A DNA stretch of 64,000 bases, taken from assembly GCF_003314435.2 (NCBI RefSeq), contig NZ_QNVY02000001.1, positions 186,001-250,000 on the forward strand, written 5' to 3'. Made by a program: the position numbers and the translations under genes. The notes under the pieces were generated by a model that did not search any database, was not told where the DNA came from, and saw nothing but the letters and a program-made list of their open reading frames with translations. This DNA is from Flavobacterium petrolei. GTDB taxonomy: Bacteria > Bacteroidota > Bacteroidia > Flavobacteriales > Flavobacteriaceae. Positions 17,177-29,257 of the stretch are shown one piece after another; within the stretch, counting starts at the first letter, position 1, and every line of letters starts with the position of its first letter.

Positions 17177-17244
17177 TATTTTAGTTAAAAATAATTTCTG
17201 GATGACAATATGCTATCCAGAAATCAAAGTAAAAAAAATTACAT

Positions 17245-17280
17245 AAAAAAAACGCTAATTTAAAAATTAGCGTTTTTTTT
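17245..17280. terminator. Bidirectional terminator between prfC and a convergent gene
   Basis: Stem ACGCTAATTT/AAATTAGCGT flanked by A and T runs. A separate 10-bp hairpin, ATTTCTGGAT/ATCCAGAAAT, lies just upstream at 17194-17224 without a T-run. Confidence 0.85.
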
Positions 17281-17305
17281 ATGTAATTTAAAAATGATTT
17301 TTAGT

Positions 17306-17665
17306 TTAAGCAATCATACTTTCCAAGTTCGCTGCTTTTTTCAAAAAAGCTTTGATTAACAGACGATTTGGTGCTGTACCTGAAGTGATAACTTGTTTTT
17401 TAGTATTTGTTCCTTCTGTAGATATTGTAGTGTTTGGATCTTGTTTAGAACCCATAAACCACAATACAAAGTTCATACTATTTGAGGATGAAACTGCAGA
17501 AACATTATCTTGTTTAGTGTTAGTAGTAACGTCAATTGTATTTACTTCTACTACATTTTTTGAAGTTTGAGCAAAAACAGTAGTATTAGACACAAAAATA
17601 AAAGCAAACATTAGGAAGCCATTCAACATGACTTTTTTACTTGCTTCTAAAGAAAAATATTTCAT
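17306..17665 (-). CDS. Small secreted protein of unknown function
   Basis: A 119-residue protein starting at the ATG complement at 17663-17665; the open frame continues 21 codons upstream but only this start gives a clean signal peptide (ending TTVFAQ, near residue 33). The mature part is Ser/Thr/Asn-rich, with SNSMNFVLWFMGSKQDPN in the middle and a basic C-terminal helix-like LLIKAFLKKAANLESMIA. I do not recognise a family. It has no operon partners and shares a bidirectional terminator with prfC. The conserved-looking hydrophobic patch (NFVLWFMGS) and the terminal helix are the parts to compare in other genomes. Confidence 0.65.
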   Translation of the reverse strand: MKYFSLEASKKVMLNGFLMFAFIFVSNTTVFAQTSKNVVEVNTIDVTTNTKQDNVSAVSSSNSMNFVLWFMGSKQDPNTTISTEGTNTKKQVITSGTAPNRLLIKAFLKKAANLESMIA

Positions 17666-18102
17666 AACAATTCGTTTTTTATAATAGACAGAATACATTT
17701 GTCTATCTCGAGAGCGAAAGTATATCATTTACAAACGAGCGAAAAATATTTTCGATAAAGAACCAGAATACTCGTTTAAAGCACAAATTTGTTGTAAATA
17801 GCCAAGATTTAATGATGAGTTAATGTTGACGTATTCAATAAACACGTTAACCTAAAGTGGTAAAATAATGGTAAGGCTCAAATAATAACAAAGCACAAAC
17901 TAAAAAACATTCCAATTATTACTAATAAGTTTCTAGCAAAACCGAAGTGCATTTTTGAGAATCAGATTTGATTTTTAAAAACCTAAAATCATTCCAATCA
18001 CTTGTATTTCAAATTTAAAACGTTGAATGCTACTAGCAAATCCTCACATTCAAGAATAACTTATAAATAAAAAGGCTCCATTTCTGGAGCCTTTTAAGAA
18101 TA
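17666..18102. other. Intergenic region upstream of a small secreted protein gene
   Basis: About 440 AT-rich bases that hold the terminator of the rpoBC-DUF3467 transcript (18069-18095). The promoter of the small secreted protein must lie near 17670-17760. No coding frame was seen. Confidence 0.6.
18069..18095 (-). terminator. Terminator of the rpoB-rpoC-DUF3467 operon
   Basis: A perfect stem AAAAGGCTCCA/TGGAGCCTTTT with a four-base loop, 8 bases beyond the DUF3467 stop codon on the minus strand. Confidence 0.9.
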
Positions 18103-18414
18103 TTATGCTTGTCCCGCAGGACCAAAATTAAGCGGAATTGGCGCTTGTTCAGTGTCTTTTATTTCGCCATGAGCGACTTCAAAACGGTGAATATTTTCTC
18201 CAATTGCTTTTAGCAATCTTTTAGCATGTTGTGGCGTCAAGACAATTCTTGATTTCACTTTAGCTTTAGGAATACCGGGCATGATACTTACAAAATCTAA
18301 AACAAATTCTGATGAAGAGTGATTAATTATAGCCAAATTAGAATAAATTCCTTCAGCAATTTTTTCATCTAACTCAATATTAATCTGCTCTTGTTGTTGA
18401 TTAGTATTATTCAT
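18103..18414 (-). CDS. DUF3467 family protein
   Basis: A 103-residue protein of the DUF3467 family. After a Gln/Asn-rich start it reads INIELDEKIAEGIYSNLA, then VLDFVSIMPGIPKAKVKSRI and LTPQHAKRLLKAIGENIHRF, and it ends in a Pro/Gly-rich tail. Its ATG is one base after the rpoC stop (TAA-G-ATG), so translation is very likely coupled to rpoC. The family has no assigned function that I know of. The placement at the end of the RNA polymerase operon suggests a role tied to transcription, which is inference. Confidence 0.88.
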   Translation of the reverse strand: MNNTNQQQEQINIELDEKIAEGIYSNLAIINHSSSEFVLDFVSIMPGIPKAKVKSRIVLTPQHAKRLLKAIGENIHRFEVAHGEIKDTEQAPIPLNFGPAGQA

Positions 18415-18415
18415 C

Positions 18416-21400
18416 TTAATAAATATATTCTTCTTTGTTAGCCATCATATCATTGTAATCTTCTTTCGAACCTACAATCGTATTGTCATATTCTCTCATA
18501 CCTGTTCCGGCTGGGATTCTATGTCCTACAATTACATTTTCTTTCAATCCTTCTAAGTAATCGATTTTACCTGCAACAGCAGCTTCGTTCAATACTTTAG
18601 TAGTTTCTTGGAAAGATGCAGCAGAAATAAACGATTTAGTTTGCAACGATGCTCTTGTAATACCTTGTAAAACTGGTGTTGCAGTTGCAGTAACAACATC
18701 ACGAGCCACAACAAGATTTTTATCTGTACGTTTCAATAAAGAGTTTTCATCACGCAATTCACGAGGCGTAATAATTTGTCCTTCTTTCAATGCACTAGAA
18801 TCTCCAGCATCTTCAACCACTTTCATACCGTATAATTTATCGTTTTGAACGATGAAATCTTTAGTGTGAATCAATTGATCTTCTAAGAATAAAGTATCAC
18901 CTGGATCTTGTACTCTTACTTTACGCATCATTTGACGTATTACTACCTCAAAGTGTTTGTCGTTAATTTTTACCCCTTGTAAGCGGTATACTTCTTGAAT
19001 TTCATTAACCAAATACTGTTGAACAGCTGCTGGCCCTTGGATTCTTAAAATATCATCCGGAGTAATTGCACCATCAGATAAAGGCACACCTGCTCTTACG
19101 AAGTCATTTTCTTGAACTAGAATTTGGCTTGATAATTTAACCAAGTATTTTCTAATGTCACCAAATTTAGATTCGATAACAATCTCACGGTTTCCTCTTT
19201 TGATTTTTCCAAAAGAAACAACACCATCAATTTCAGAAACAACAGCTGGGTTTGAAGGATTACGAGCTTCTAACAACTCTGTAATTCTAGGTAAACCTCC
19301 TGTAATATCTCCTGATTTAGAAGAACGACGCGGAATTTTCACCAATACTTTACCTGCTTTAATTTTCTCCCCGTTTTCAACCATCAAGTGGGCTCCAACT
19401 GGTAAGTTATAAGAACGAATCAATTCATTGTCTTTACCGTAAACCAATAAAGTTGGAATTAATTTTTTAGCTCTAGATTCAGAAATTACTTTTTCTTGGA
19501 AACCAGTTTGCTCATCAATTTCAACCATGAATGATTGACCTTGCTCTAATTCTTCGTAAGCAATTTTACCGGTAAATTCAGAAACGATAACTCCATTATA
19601 TGGATCCCATTTACAAATCACATCTCCTTTTACAACAGATTGACCGTCTTTAACGAAGATACTTGAACCGTAAGGAATGTTATTAGTACTCAATAAGATA
19701 CCTGTTCTTTCATCGATTAATTTCAATTCAGTTGAACGAGACACTACAATATCAACTGCATTACCGTCACTGTCTTCTCCTTTAACCGTTTTTAAATCTT
19801 CAATTTCCAGTTTACCGTTAAATTTAGTAATGATACTAGACTCTTCAGAAATACCACCCGCAACCCCTCCAACGTGGAAAGTACGTAATGTTAACTGTGT
19901 ACCAGGCTCACCAATAGATTGTGCTGCAATAACACCAACAGCTTCACCTCTTTGTGTCATCTTACCAGTAGCTAAATTTCTACCATAACATTTTGCACAA
20001 ATACCTTTCAACGCTTCACAAGTTAATGGCGAACGCACTTCAACTTTCTCAATTGGAGAAGCGTCAATTGCTTTCATTATAGCTTCTGTGATTTGTTGTC
20101 CAGATTCAATTAAAACTTCATTGTTCAAAGGATTAATAAGGTCTTGCAAAACAACACGTCCTAAAATTCTTTCACCTAATGATTCAACAATTTCTTCATT
20201 TTTCTTCAATGCTGAAACTTCAACACCTCTAAGAGTACCACAATCTTCGATATTAACAATAACATCTTGAGATACATCATGCAATCTTCTTGTTAAATAT
20301 CCTGCATCGGCAGTTTTCAATGCCGTATCCGCAAGACCTTTACGCGCACCGTGAGTAGAAATAAAGTACTCAAGGATAGAAAGACCTTCTTTAAAGTTAG
20401 AAAGAATCGGATTTTCAATAATTTCACCACCACCAGCAGTAGATTTTTTAGGCTTAGCCATCAAACCACGCATACCGGTTAACTGACGAATTTGTTCTTT
20501 GGAACCCCTCGCTCCAGAATCAAGCATCATATACACTGAGTTAAAACCTTGTTGGTCTTCTCTAATGTTTTTCATTGCTAACTCTGTAAGTTGTGCATTC
20601 GCTGAAGTCCAAACATCAATAACTTGGTTGTAACGTTCGTTATTAGTGATAAGACCCATGTTATAATTAGCAGAAATACCTTGAACTTGTTCTCTGGCAT
20701 CTGCAATTAATTTTGGTTTTTGATCTGGAATTCTAATGTCTCCAAGAGAGAATGACAAACCACCTTTGAAGGCAAATTTGTAACCCATGTCTTTCATGTT
20801 ATCCAAGAAAGCCGCGGTTGTAGGCACGTCAGTAGAACTTAAAACGTGACCAATAATATCTCTAAGATTTTTCTTAGTCAATACATCATTGATATATCCA
20901 GCTGCTTCTGGTACTACTTCATTAAATAATACACGACCAGCAGTTGTTTGAATAATTTTAAAAACTAATTCACCAGCTTCATTGAAATCCTTAGCTCTAA
21001 TTCGAACACGAGCATTCAATTCTACTCTACCTTCATTCAAAGCAATATTTACTTCTTCAGCAGAATAGAAAGTAATTCCTTCACCTAAAATTTTAAGTTC
21101 CGGAGTTGATAAACGTTCTTTGGTCATATAGTAAAGACCCAAAACCATATCCTGAGAAGGTACTGTAATTGGAGCTCCATTTGCAGGATTCAGAATATTG
21201 TGAGAACCCAACATTAATAGTTGTGCTTCCAAAATAGCTTCTGGTCCTAAAGGCAAGTGAACTGCCATTTGATCCCCATCAAAATCCGCATTAAATGCAG
21301 TACAAACTAAAGGGTGCAATTGGATTGCTTTTCCTTCAATTAATTTTGGTTGGAATGCTTGAATACCTAATCTGTGCAAAGTAGGAGCACGATTCAGTAA

Positions 21401-22729
21401 TATTGGGTGACCTTTGATTACATTTTCAAGGATATCCCAAACTACAGGCTCTTTCTTATCAATTATTTTTTTAGCTGATTTCACCGTTTTAACAATACCT
21501 CTTTCTATCAATTTACGGATAACGAAAGGTTTGTACAATTCTGCTGCCATATCTTTTGGGATACCACACTCAGATAATTTCAATTCAGGTCCAACAACAA
21601 TTACCGAACGAGCAGAATAATCCACACGTTTTCCAAGTAAGTTTTGACGGAAACGTCCTTGCTTACCTTTAAGGGAATCAGATAATGATTTTAATGGTCT
21701 GTTTGATTCTGTTTTTACTGCAGATGCTTTACGTGTATTATCGAAAAGTGAATCTACAGATTCCTGCAACATACGTTTTTCGTTTCTTAAGATAACTTCA
21801 GGAGCTTTAATCTCCATCAATCTTTTCAAACGGTTGTTACGTATAATTACACGACGGTATAAATCATTTAAATCTGAAGTTGCAAAACGACCTCCATCAA
21901 GTGGCACAAGTGGACGCAATTCTGGTGGAATAACAGGAACCACTTTCATAATCATCCATTCTGGACGATTCTCACGGTTCAAATTAGACTCACGGAAAGA
22001 TTCTACAACTTGTAATCTTTTTAATGCTTCCGTTTTACGTTGTTTAGACGTTTCATTGTTAGCATTATGTCTCAATTGGTAAGACAATTGATCTAAATCA
22101 ATTCTTGCCAATAAATCCATAATACATTCTGCTCCCATTTTGGCAACAAATTTATTTGGATCGAAATCATCAAGATATTGATTGTCAGCAGGAAGTGTAT
22201 CTAAAATGTTTAAATATTCTTCTTCTGTCAAAAAGTCAAGTCTTTGTAATGATTCCCCTTCTGCATTTTTAGCAATACCAGCTTGGATTACTACGTATCT
22301 TTCGTAGTAGATAATCATATCTAATTTCTTAGATGGAAGACCAAGGATATAACCAATTTTGTTTGGAAGGGAACGGAAATACCAGATATGAGCAATCGGC
22401 ACAACAAGATTGATGTGACCTACTCTGTCTCTACGTACTTTTTTCTCTGTTACTTCAACACCACAACGGTCACAGATGATTCCTTTGTAACGTATTCTTT
22501 TATACTTACCACAAGCACATTCAAAATCTTTTACTGGTCCGAAAATACGTTCACAGAAAAGACCATCACGCTCTGGTTTGTGCGTTCTGTAGTTGATAGT
22601 TTCAGGTTTCAATACTTCACCTCTTGATTCTTTCAAAATAGATTCAGGAGAAGCAAGTCCTATTGAGATTTTATTAAACCTTTTTACAGGGTTTTTATCT
22701 TTATTGTTATTATTTCTATTATTCATCAT
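18416..22729 (-). CDS. rpoC: DNA-directed RNA polymerase subunit beta'
   Basis: A 1437-residue beta' subunit. The N-terminal zinc finger is visible ([20 protein letters not shown]), as are the catalytic [14 protein letters not shown] with its three magnesium-binding Asp residues, the bridge-helix/trigger-loop region around [16 protein letters not shown] and the second Cys set in [13 protein letters not shown]. Two ATG codons in a row (22729 and 22726) are possible starts. The gene is separated from rpoB by 241 bases that contain a strong hairpin, and is followed with a one-base gap by DUF3467. Confidence 0.98.
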   Translation of the reverse strand: MMNNRNNNNKDKNPVKRFNKISIGLASPESILKESRGEVLKPETINYRTHKPERDGLFCERIFGPVKDFECACGKYKRIRYKGIICDRCGVEVTEKKVRRDRVGHINLVVPIAHIWYFRSLPNKIGYILGLPSKKLDMIIYYERYVVIQAGIAKNAEGESLQRLDFLTEEEYLNILDTLPADNQYLDDFDPNKFVAKMGAECIMDLLARIDLDQLSYQLRHNANNETSKQRKTEALKRLQVVESFRESNLNRENRPEWMIMKVVPVIPPELRPLVPLDGGRFATSDLNDLYRRVIIRNNRLKRLMEIKAPEVILRNEKRMLQESVDSLFDNTRKASAVKTESNRPLKSLSDSLKGKQGRFRQNLLGKRVDYSARSVIVVGPELKLSECGIPKDMAAELYKPFVIRKLIERGIVKTVKSAKKIIDKKEPVVWDILENVIKGHPILLNRAPTLHRLGIQAFQPKLIEGKAIQLHPLVCTAFNADFDGDQMAVHLPLGPEAILEAQLLMLGSHNILNPANGAPITVPSQDMVLGLYYMTKERLSTPELKILGEGITFYSAEEVNIALNEGRVELNARVRIRAKDFNEAGELVFKIIQTTAGRVLFNEVVPEAAGYINDVLTKKNLRDIIGHVLSSTDVPTTAAFLDNMKDMGYKFAFKGGLSFSLGDIRIPDQKPKLIADAREQVQGISANYNMGLITNNERYNQVIDVWTSANAQLTELAMKNIREDQQGFNSVYMMLDSGARGSKEQIRQLTGMRGLMAKPKKSTAGGGEIIENPILSNFKEGLSILEYFISTHGARKGLADTALKTADAGYLTRRLHDVSQDVIVNIEDCGTLRGVEVSALKKNEEIVESLGERILGRVVLQDLINPLNNEVLIESGQQITEAIMKAIDASPIEKVEVRSPLTCEALKGICAKCYGRNLATGKMTQRGEAVGVIAAQSIGEPGTQLTLRTFHVGGVAGGISEESSIITKFNGKLEIEDLKTVKGEDSDGNAVDIVVSRSTELKLIDERTGILLSTNNIPYGSSIFVKDGQSVVKGDVICKWDPYNGVIVSEFTGKIAYEELEQGQSFMVEIDEQTGFQEKVISESRAKKLIPTLLVYGKDNELIRSYNLPVGAHLMVENGEKIKAGKVLVKIPRRSSKSGDITGGLPRITELLEARNPSNPAVVSEIDGVVSFGKIKRGNREIVIESKFGDIRKYLVKLSSQILVQENDFVRAGVPLSDGAITPDDILRIQGPAAVQQYLVNEIQEVYRLQGVKINDKHFEVVIRQMMRKVRVQDPGDTLFLEDQLIHTKDFIVQNDKLYGMKVVEDAGDSSALKEGQIITPRELRDENSLLKRTDKNLVVARDVVTATATPVLQGITRASLQTKSFISAASFQETTKVLNEAAVAGKIDYLEGLKENVIVGHRIPAGTGMREYDNTIVGSKEDYNDMMANKEEYIY

Positions 22730-22924
22730 AGTTTTTACTATTGATTTATTTGCAATTAAAAATTGATTGTAGATTTATGACTTTCTTAAATCATTAAACT
22801 ATTACCTCGAATTACTTCTCTAAACTTTAAATAAAATTTTAAAGTGCTATTTACAAAACCATTTGGGTCTTAGTAAAAAATCGGAACGGTTTACGGGTAT
22901 AAATCCTAAAAACTTTTATAAATG

Positions 22925-22959
22925 AGTAATCAGCCCCAATAAAATTGGGACTGATTACT
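22925..22959 (-). other. Hairpin in the rpoB-rpoC spacer
   Basis: Arms AGTAATCAG-x-CCCAAT and ATTGGG-x-CTGATTACT with a three-base loop, starting 11 bases after the rpoB stop. No T-run follows on the minus strand, so it looks like an RNA-processing or stabilising element rather than a full terminator. Confidence 0.7.
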
Positions 22960-22970
22960 TCAACTATTAT

Positions 22971-25900
22971 TTATTCTTCTAAACGAATGTCAAGTCCAAG
23001 ACCTTTCAATTCATGCATTAATACATTGAATGATTCTGGTAATCCCGGTTCTGGCATAGATTCACCTTTAACGATTGCTTCGTAAGTTTTTGCTCTACCG
23101 ATAACATCATCAGACTTCACAGTCAAGATTTCTCTAAGTGTACTTGATGCTCCATAAGCTTCAAGTGCCCAAACCTCCATCTCTCCAAAACGTTGACCTC
23201 CAAATTGAGCTTTACCTCCAAGTGGTTGTTGTGTAATCAACGAGTATGGACCTATAGAACGTGCGTGCATTTTATCGTCAACCATGTGTCCAAGTTTCAA
23301 CATGTAGATTACTCCAACTGTTGCAGCTTGATGGAAACGCTCTCCTGTACCACCATCATATAAATGTGTGTGTCCAAAACGTGGTACTCCAGCTTCATCA
23401 GTCAATGCATTGATTTGATCAAGAGATGCTCCGTCAAAAATTGGTGTAGCAAATTTTCTACCCAAGTTCATTCCAGCCCAACCAAGTACCGTTTCATAAA
23501 TTTGACCAATGTTCATACGTGAAGGTACCCCTAATGGGTTCAATACGATATCAACTGGTGTTCCATCTTCAAGGAAAGGCATATCTTCATGACGAACGAT
23601 ACGAGCAACAATACCTTTGTTACCGTGACGTCCCGCCATTTTATCACCAACTTTCAATTTACGTTTTTTGGCAATATATACTTTAGCTAGTTTCAAGATA
23701 CCTGCTGGCAATTCATCTCCAACAGTAATAGTGAATTTCTCTCTACGTAATGCACCTTGTAAATCGTTCAATTTAATTTTATAGTTATGAATTAAATCAT
23801 TAACCATTTTATTAGCTGCATCATCAGCAACCCATTGACCTTTACTTAAGTGAGCAAAATCTTCAACAGCATAAAGCATTTTTTGAGTATATTTTTTACC
23901 TTTTGGTAAAACTTCTTCACCCAAATCATTCATTACACCTTGAGATGTTTTTCCGTTTACAATCAAGAACAGTTTTTCAACTAATTTGTCTTTTAATTCA
24001 ACAAATTTAACTTCAAACTCCATTTCAAGTGCTCCTAAAGCATCCTTGTCCTGAGTACGTTTACGTTTATCTTTTACTGCTCTTGCGAACAATTTTTTGT
24101 CTAAAACAACACCATGTAAAGAAGGAGACGCTTTTAATGAAGCATCTTTTACATCACCTGCTTTATCCCCAAAGATTGCACGAAGCAATTTCTCTTCCGG
24201 AGTAGGATCTGATTCTCCTTTTGGAGTAATTTTTCCGATAAGAATATCACCAGGTTTAACCTCGGCTCCAATTCTAATCATACCATTTTCATCTAAATCT
24301 TTAGTAGCTTCTTCAGAAACGTTCGGTATATCGTTCGTTAATTCTTCGTTACCTAATTTAGTATCTCTAACTTCTAATGAATAATCATCAACGTGAATAG
24401 AGGTAAAAATATCGTCACGAACTACTTTTTCAGAAATTACAATCGCATCCTCGAAGTTGTATCCTTTCCATGGCATAAATGCAACTTTTAGGTTTCTACC
24501 TAAAGCTAATTCACCATTTTGAGTCGCATATCCTTCAGATAATACTTGTCCAGGAACCACTCTATCCCCTTTTCTTACGATAGGTTTAAGGTTGATACTT
24601 GTACCTTGATTGGTTTTTCTAAATTTAATTAGATTGTATGTTTTCTCATCTGGCTCAAAACTTACCATTCTTTCTTCTTCAGAACGGTCGTATTTGATAG
24701 TGATGATATTTGCATCTACATATTCTATAACTCCATCTCCTTCAGCATTAATCAATACTCTAGAATCAGAAGCTACTTGACGCTCTAAACCAGTTCCAAC
24801 AATTGGAGCTTCAGGACGAATTAATGGTACGGCCTGACGCATCATGTTAGATCCCATCAAAGCTCTATTCGCATCATCATGTTCCAAGAAAGGAATTAAA
24901 GATGCAGAAATCGAAGCAATTTGGTTAGGAGCGACATCTGTATAATCTACTTTTGATGGTTCAATTACTGGGAAATCACCTTCTTGACGTGCAATTACGT
25001 CTTCGGCAGTAATTTTACCAGTAGCATCCATTTGAATGTTTGCTTGAGCAATTAACATTCCTTCTTCTTCTTCAGCACTTAAGTAAACTGGAGTAGACTC
25101 TAAATCTACAACTCCATTAGTCACTTTACGGTAAGGTGTTTCAATGAAACCCATTCCGTTTACTTTAGCATAAACACCAAGAGATGAAATCAAACCAATA
25201 TTTGGTCCCTCAGGAGTTTCAATTGGACATAAACGTCCGTAATGCGTATAGTGAACGTCACGTACCTCAAACCCAGCTCTCTCTCTCGAAAGTCCACCTG
25301 GTCCTAGTGCAGATAATCTTCTCTTGTGCGTAATCTCGGCAAGTGGATTCGTTTGATCCATAAACTGAGACAACTGGTTTGTACCAAAGAAAGAGTTAAT
25401 AACAGACGATAATGTTTTAGCATTAATCAAATCTATTGGTGTAAACACCTCGTTATCTCTAACGTTCATTCTCTCACGAATAGTTCTTGCCATACGCGCT
25501 AAACCAACACCGAATTGTTGAGACAATTGTTCTCCAACTGTTCTAACACGACGATTTGACAAGTGATCAATATCATCAATCTCTGCTTTAGAGTTGATCA
25601 ATTCGATCAAATATTTCACGATAGTTATAATATCTTCTTTGGTCAAGACTTGCTTTTCCATTGGAGTATCTAACCCTAATTTTTTATTAATTCTGTAACG
25701 ACCTACTTCACCTAAGTTGTAACGTTGGTCAGAAAAGAATAATTTATCAATAATACCACGCGCCGTTTCTTCATCAGGCGGTTCAGCGTTACGTAATTGT
25801 CTGTAGATATGCTCAACAGCCTCTTTTTCAGAGTTTGTTGGATCTTTTTGCAACGTATTATGAATGATAGCATAATCACCTTGATTAGCATCTTCTTTAT

Positions 25901-26783
25901 GTAACAAAATAGATTTAACGTTAGAATCAATGATTTCTTCCACATTATCTTTGTCGATAATAGTATCTCTGTCAAGGATTATTTCGTTACGTTCGATAGA
26001 AACTACTTCGCCAGTATCTTCATCTACGAAATCTTCATGCCATGTATTCAATACACGTGCAGCTAATTTTCTACCGATGTATTTTTTAAGTCCTGTTTTA
26101 GAAACTTTAATTTCCTCCGCAAGATCAAAAATCTCAAGGATATCCTTGTCTCTTTCAAATCCAATAGCACGGAATAAAGTAGTTACAGGTAATTTTTTCT
26201 TTCTGTCGATATAAGCATACATTACACTGTTTATATCTGTAGAGAATTCTATCCAAGAACCTTTGAAAGGAATTACTCTGGCAGAGTATAATTTTGTTCC
26301 ATTTGCATGGAATGATTGACCAAAGAAAACACCCGGAGATCTGTGTAATTGAGAAACAACTACACGCTCAGCACCATTAATAACAAAGGTACCGCTTGGT
26401 GTCATATAAGGAATTGTACCAAGATAAACATCTTGAACAATAGTTTCAAAATCTTCATGTTCTGGATCTGTACAATATAGTTTTAGCCTTGCTTTTAAAG
26501 GCACACTATACGTTAGACCTCTTTCTATACATTCTTGAATTGTATAACGTGGTGGATCTACAAAGTAATCAAGGAATTCCAATACAAAGTTATTTCTTGT
26601 ATCAGTAATTGGGAAATTTTCCATGAAGGTATTGTAAAGCCCTTCGTCGCCTCTTTCGTCAGATTTAGTTTCTAATTGAAAAAAATCTTTAAACGATTTA
26701 ACCTGAACATCTAGAAAATCTGGATAGTCAGGAATGTTTTTTGTTGAGGCAAAATTCAATCTTTCAGTCTGATTTGTTATCAT
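22971..26783 (-). CDS. rpoB: DNA-directed RNA polymerase subunit beta
   Basis: A 1270-residue beta subunit, starting at the ATG complement at 26781-26783 ([13 protein letters not shown]); the codon before it is TTG. The rifampicin-pocket region is recognisable in [20 protein letters not shown] and [20 protein letters not shown]. The C-terminal part has [14 protein letters not shown] and the final [18 protein letters not shown] that contacts beta'. It sits between rplL and rpoC, with hairpins in both spacers. Confidence 0.98.
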   Translation of the reverse strand: MITNQTERLNFASTKNIPDYPDFLDVQVKSFKDFFQLETKSDERGDEGLYNTFMENFPITDTRNNFVLEFLDYFVDPPRYTIQECIERGLTYSVPLKARLKLYCTDPEHEDFETIVQDVYLGTIPYMTPSGTFVINGAERVVVSQLHRSPGVFFGQSFHANGTKLYSARVIPFKGSWIEFSTDINSVMYAYIDRKKKLPVTTLFRAIGFERDKDILEIFDLAEEIKVSKTGLKKYIGRKLAARVLNTWHEDFVDEDTGEVVSIERNEIILDRDTIIDKDNVEEIIDSNVKSILLHKEDANQGDYAIIHNTLQKDPTNSEKEAVEHIYRQLRNAEPPDEETARGIIDKLFFSDQRYNLGEVGRYRINKKLGLDTPMEKQVLTKEDIITIVKYLIELINSKAEIDDIDHLSNRRVRTVGEQLSQQFGVGLARMARTIRERMNVRDNEVFTPIDLINAKTLSSVINSFFGTNQLSQFMDQTNPLAEITHKRRLSALGPGGLSRERAGFEVRDVHYTHYGRLCPIETPEGPNIGLISSLGVYAKVNGMGFIETPYRKVTNGVVDLESTPVYLSAEEEEGMLIAQANIQMDATGKITAEDVIARQEGDFPVIEPSKVDYTDVAPNQIASISASLIPFLEHDDANRALMGSNMMRQAVPLIRPEAPIVGTGLERQVASDSRVLINAEGDGVIEYVDANIITIKYDRSEEERMVSFEPDEKTYNLIKFRKTNQGTSINLKPIVRKGDRVVPGQVLSEGYATQNGELALGRNLKVAFMPWKGYNFEDAIVISEKVVRDDIFTSIHVDDYSLEVRDTKLGNEELTNDIPNVSEEATKDLDENGMIRIGAEVKPGDILIGKITPKGESDPTPEEKLLRAIFGDKAGDVKDASLKASPSLHGVVLDKKLFARAVKDKRKRTQDKDALGALEMEFEVKFVELKDKLVEKLFLIVNGKTSQGVMNDLGEEVLPKGKKYTQKMLYAVEDFAHLSKGQWVADDAANKMVNDLIHNYKIKLNDLQGALRREKFTITVGDELPAGILKLAKVYIAKKRKLKVGDKMAGRHGNKGIVARIVRHEDMPFLEDGTPVDIVLNPLGVPSRMNIGQIYETVLGWAGMNLGRKFATPIFDGASLDQINALTDEAGVPRFGHTHLYDGGTGERFHQAATVGVIYMLKLGHMVDDKMHARSIGPYSLITQQPLGGKAQFGGQRFGEMEVWALEAYGASSTLREILTVKSDDVIGRAKTYEAIVKGESMPEPGLPESFNVLMHELKGLGLDIRLEE

Positions 26784-26997
26784 CAATGGACAAAATTTTG
26801 ATTAAAAAAGTAATTTTTTTGTACAAATAAGGACTTATTTATACTTTTCTTTTACAACCATTACATCTTTAAAAACCAATTTAAGATAACTACTTTCTTA
26901 TTATCTGTTAATTTTTTTTCCTCGTAATGGGTAAAATGAATTTGTTTTAAAGACTATTCTGTAATTATACAACCTAGACTTTTGTTATACGAAAAAT

Positions 26998-27033
26998 GGT
27001 TTAGGTCATTGGGTGACTCCCAAGACCTAAACC
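26998..27033 (-). other. Hairpin in the rplL-rpoB spacer (possible attenuator)
   Basis: Arms GGTTTAGGTC-a-TTGGG and CCCAAGACCTAAACC pair over 15 bp with a single bulged base and a five-base loop. On the minus strand it is followed by ATTTTTC. It begins 22 bases after the rplL stop, where other bacteria have an attenuator or RNase III site. Confidence 0.7.
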
Positions 27034-27055
27034 TAATTCTTTAAACTGAGTTTAA

Positions 27056-27424
27056 CTATTTAAGCTCAACAACAGCTCCAGCTTCTTCTAAAGATTTTTT
27101 AAGACCTTCAGCCTCTTCTTTAGAAACACCTTCTTTTACATTACTTGGTGCGCTATCAACTACATCTTTAGCTTCTTTCAAACCTAAACCTGTAAGTTCT
27201 TTAACTAATTTTACAACTGCTAATTTAGAAGAACCTGCTTCTTTCAATACAACTGTAAATTCTGTTTGAACTTCTTCAGCAGCAGCTTCACCACCACCTG
27301 AAACTACTACAGCTGCAGCAGCTGGTTCGATTCCGTACTCATCTTTTAATATTGTTGCTAATTCGTTAACTTCTTTTACCGTTAGGTTAACTAATTGTTC
27401 TGCGAATTGTTTCAAATCTGCCAT
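27056..27424 (-). CDS. rplL: 50S ribosomal protein L7/L12
   Basis: A 122-residue stalk protein. An N-terminal dimerisation domain ([20 protein letters not shown]) is followed by an Ala/Val-rich hinge and the C-terminal domain with [18 protein letters not shown] and [12 protein letters not shown], which recruits translation GTPases. It follows rplJ with an 89-base gap. Confidence 0.97.
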   Translation of the reverse strand: MADLKQFAEQLVNLTVKEVNELATILKDEYGIEPAAAAVVVSGGGEAAAEEVQTEFTVVLKEAGSSKLAVVKLVKELTGLGLKEAKDVVDSAPSNVKEGVSKEEAEGLKKSLEEAGAVVELK

Positions 27425-27513
27425 TTTTTCTATCGTTTTAAAATGATTTGTAAAAATATAATTTATTTATTGTGCGCTTTTTTAAATAAAATTAGAGTAG
27501 AACTCTATTTTTA

Positions 27514-28026
27514 TTATGCTTCCACTTCTTCGGTAGCCTCTTCGCCTTTTGCGAATTGGTTTTGAAGAGCAGAAATAACTCTTTGTGCTGGTGACTGCAA
27601 TAATCCAATAATTTCGCCGATAAGCTCTTCTTTAGATTTAATAGTTGCTAACGCATCTAATTGATCGTCTCCAATATAAACTTCAGAATTTATAAAAGCT
27701 CCCTTTAACACAGGTTTAGCAGATTTTTTTCTGAAATCTTTGATAATTTTACCAGGAGCGTTTGCTATATCAGAAATGAATATAGCACTATTACCAGTCA
27801 AAACTGAAGGTAAATCTCCATAATCATTAGCTGAAGCTTCCATTGCTTTTGCAAGCAAAGTGTTTTTAACTACTTCCAATTTTATACCTGCTTTATAGCA
27901 AGCTCTTCTCAAGTTTGAAGTTGTTTCTGCATTCATTCCAGAAATATCAGATACATAAACAATGTTTGTACCAGCTAACTGTGCAGTTAAAACTTCAATC
28001 GCGATTGATTTTTCTTCTCTAGTCAT
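27514..28026 (-). CDS. rplJ: 50S ribosomal protein L10
   Basis: A 170-residue L10 protein that anchors the L7/L12 stalk on 23S rRNA. NIVYVSDISGMNAETTSNLR and LEVVKNTLLAKAM form the rRNA-binding domain. The C-terminal helix that carries L7/L12 ends in an acidic tail. Only 22 bases separate it from rplA, so little room exists for the long L10 autoregulatory leader known in E. coli. Confidence 0.97.
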   Translation of the reverse strand: MTREEKSIAIEVLTAQLAGTNIVYVSDISGMNAETTSNLRRACYKAGIKLEVVKNTLLAKAMEASANDYGDLPSVLTGNSAIFISDIANAPGKIIKDFRKKSAKPVLKGAFINSEVYIGDDQLDALATIKSKEELIGEIIGLLQSPAQRVISALQNQFAKGEEATEEVEA

Positions 28027-28048
28027 ACTAAAAATTTTTAACTACCAA

Positions 28049-28738
28049 TTATACTGCTTTAGGGTCCAATGCAATTGCAGGACTCATAGTGCTAGTTAGG
28101 TATATACTTCTGATGTATGTTCCTTTAGCAGCAGTTGGCTTAAGTTTGATTAATGTTTGAATAATTTCGTGCGCATTGTCAACGATTTGCTCGCTACCAA
28201 AAGAAATTTTACCAATTCCTGCATGCACAATACCAGTTTTATCAACTTTAAAGTCAATTTTACCAGCTTTAACCTCTTGAACAGCTTTTGCAACATCCAT
28301 AGTTACAGTACCTGTTTTAGGGTTTGGCATTAAACCTCTAGGTCCTAATATACGACCTAATGGACCTAATTTACCCATAACAGAAGGCATCGTGATGATA
28401 ACATCAACATCTGTCCAACCGTCTTTAATTTTTTGTAAATAATCGTCAAGACCTACAAAGTCTGCACCAGCTGCTAAAGCTTCCGCTTCTTTGTCTGGAG
28501 TAACTAATGCTAATACTTTAACGTCTTTACCAGTTCCATGAGGCAATGTTACCACACCTCTTACCATTTGATTCGCTTTTCTTGGATCTACACCCAAACG
28601 TACCGCGATATCAACAGACTCATCAAATTTTGCAGAAGCAACTAATTTTATCAATGCCGCAGCATCTTTAAGAGAATATAGTTTGTTCTTTTCAATTTTC
28701 GAAGCAGCCTCTTTTTGCTTTTTTGTCAATTTTGCCAT
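28049..28738 (-). CDS. rplA: 50S ribosomal protein L1
   Basis: A 229-residue L1 protein, usual length. The signature [20 protein letters not shown] and the following [11 protein letters not shown] are intact. L1 forms the mobile stalk at the E site and in other bacteria represses its own operon. It follows rplK with a 13-base gap. Confidence 0.97.
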   Translation of the reverse strand: MAKLTKKQKEAASKIEKNKLYSLKDAAALIKLVASAKFDESVDIAVRLGVDPRKANQMVRGVVTLPHGTGKDVKVLALVTPDKEAEALAAGADFVGLDDYLQKIKDGWTDVDVIITMPSVMGKLGPLGRILGPRGLMPNPKTGTVTMDVAKAVQEVKAGKIDFKVDKTGIVHAGIGKISFGSEQIVDNAHEIIQTLIKLKPTAAKGTYIRSIYLTSTMSPAIALDPKAV

Positions 28739-28751
28739 GTCTTTCTCTTAA

Positions 28752-29189
28752 TTAAAAAGGAGAATCTCCTGATACAGTTATACCCATAGACCTAGCAGTT
28801 CCAGCAATCATGCTCATAGCAGATTCGATTGTGAATGCATTTAAATCTACCATTTTATCTTCAGCAATTGCTTTGATAACGTCCCAAGTAACGCTTGCTA
28901 CTTTTTTACGATTTGGTTCACCTGATCCTGACTTTAGCTTTGCAGCTTCCAATAACTGGACAGCAGCTGGAGGAGTTTTTACAACAAAATCAAATGATTT
29001 GTCTTTATACACAGTAATTTGTACTGGGCATATTTTGCCGGGTTTATCTTGAGTTCTAGCATTAAATTGCTTACAGAACTCCATGATGTTTACCCCAGCA
29101 GCTCCTAAAGCAGGTCCAACCGGTGGCGACGGATTCGCAGCACCTCCCTTAACTTGTAGTTTAACTACCTTACTAATTTCTTTAGCCAT
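28752..29189 (-). CDS. rplK: 50S ribosomal protein L11
   Basis: A 145-residue L11 protein. The N-terminal [20 protein letters not shown] and the C-terminal [10 protein letters not shown] are the family signatures. L11 binds the GTPase-associated centre of 23S rRNA. It lies 68 bases after nusG in the same transcription unit. Confidence 0.97.
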   Translation of the reverse strand: MAKEISKVVKLQVKGGAANPSPPVGPALGAAGVNIMEFCKQFNARTQDKPGKICPVQITVYKDKSFDFVVKTPPAAVQLLEAAKLKSGSGEPNRKKVASVTWDVIKAIAEDKMVDLNAFTIESAMSMIAGTARSMGITVSGDSPF

Positions 29190-29257
29190 TTTTTAAAAAA
29201 TTTAACATCATAATCATTGGAAGCGATTATAATGGATATTATAGATGTAACAAAAAA

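Noticed and set aside
24097..24384. A 95-codon plus-strand frame antisense to rpoB
   Set aside because: A shadow frame across a strongly conserved rpoB region; there are many similar shadows over rpoC, tuf and lysS.
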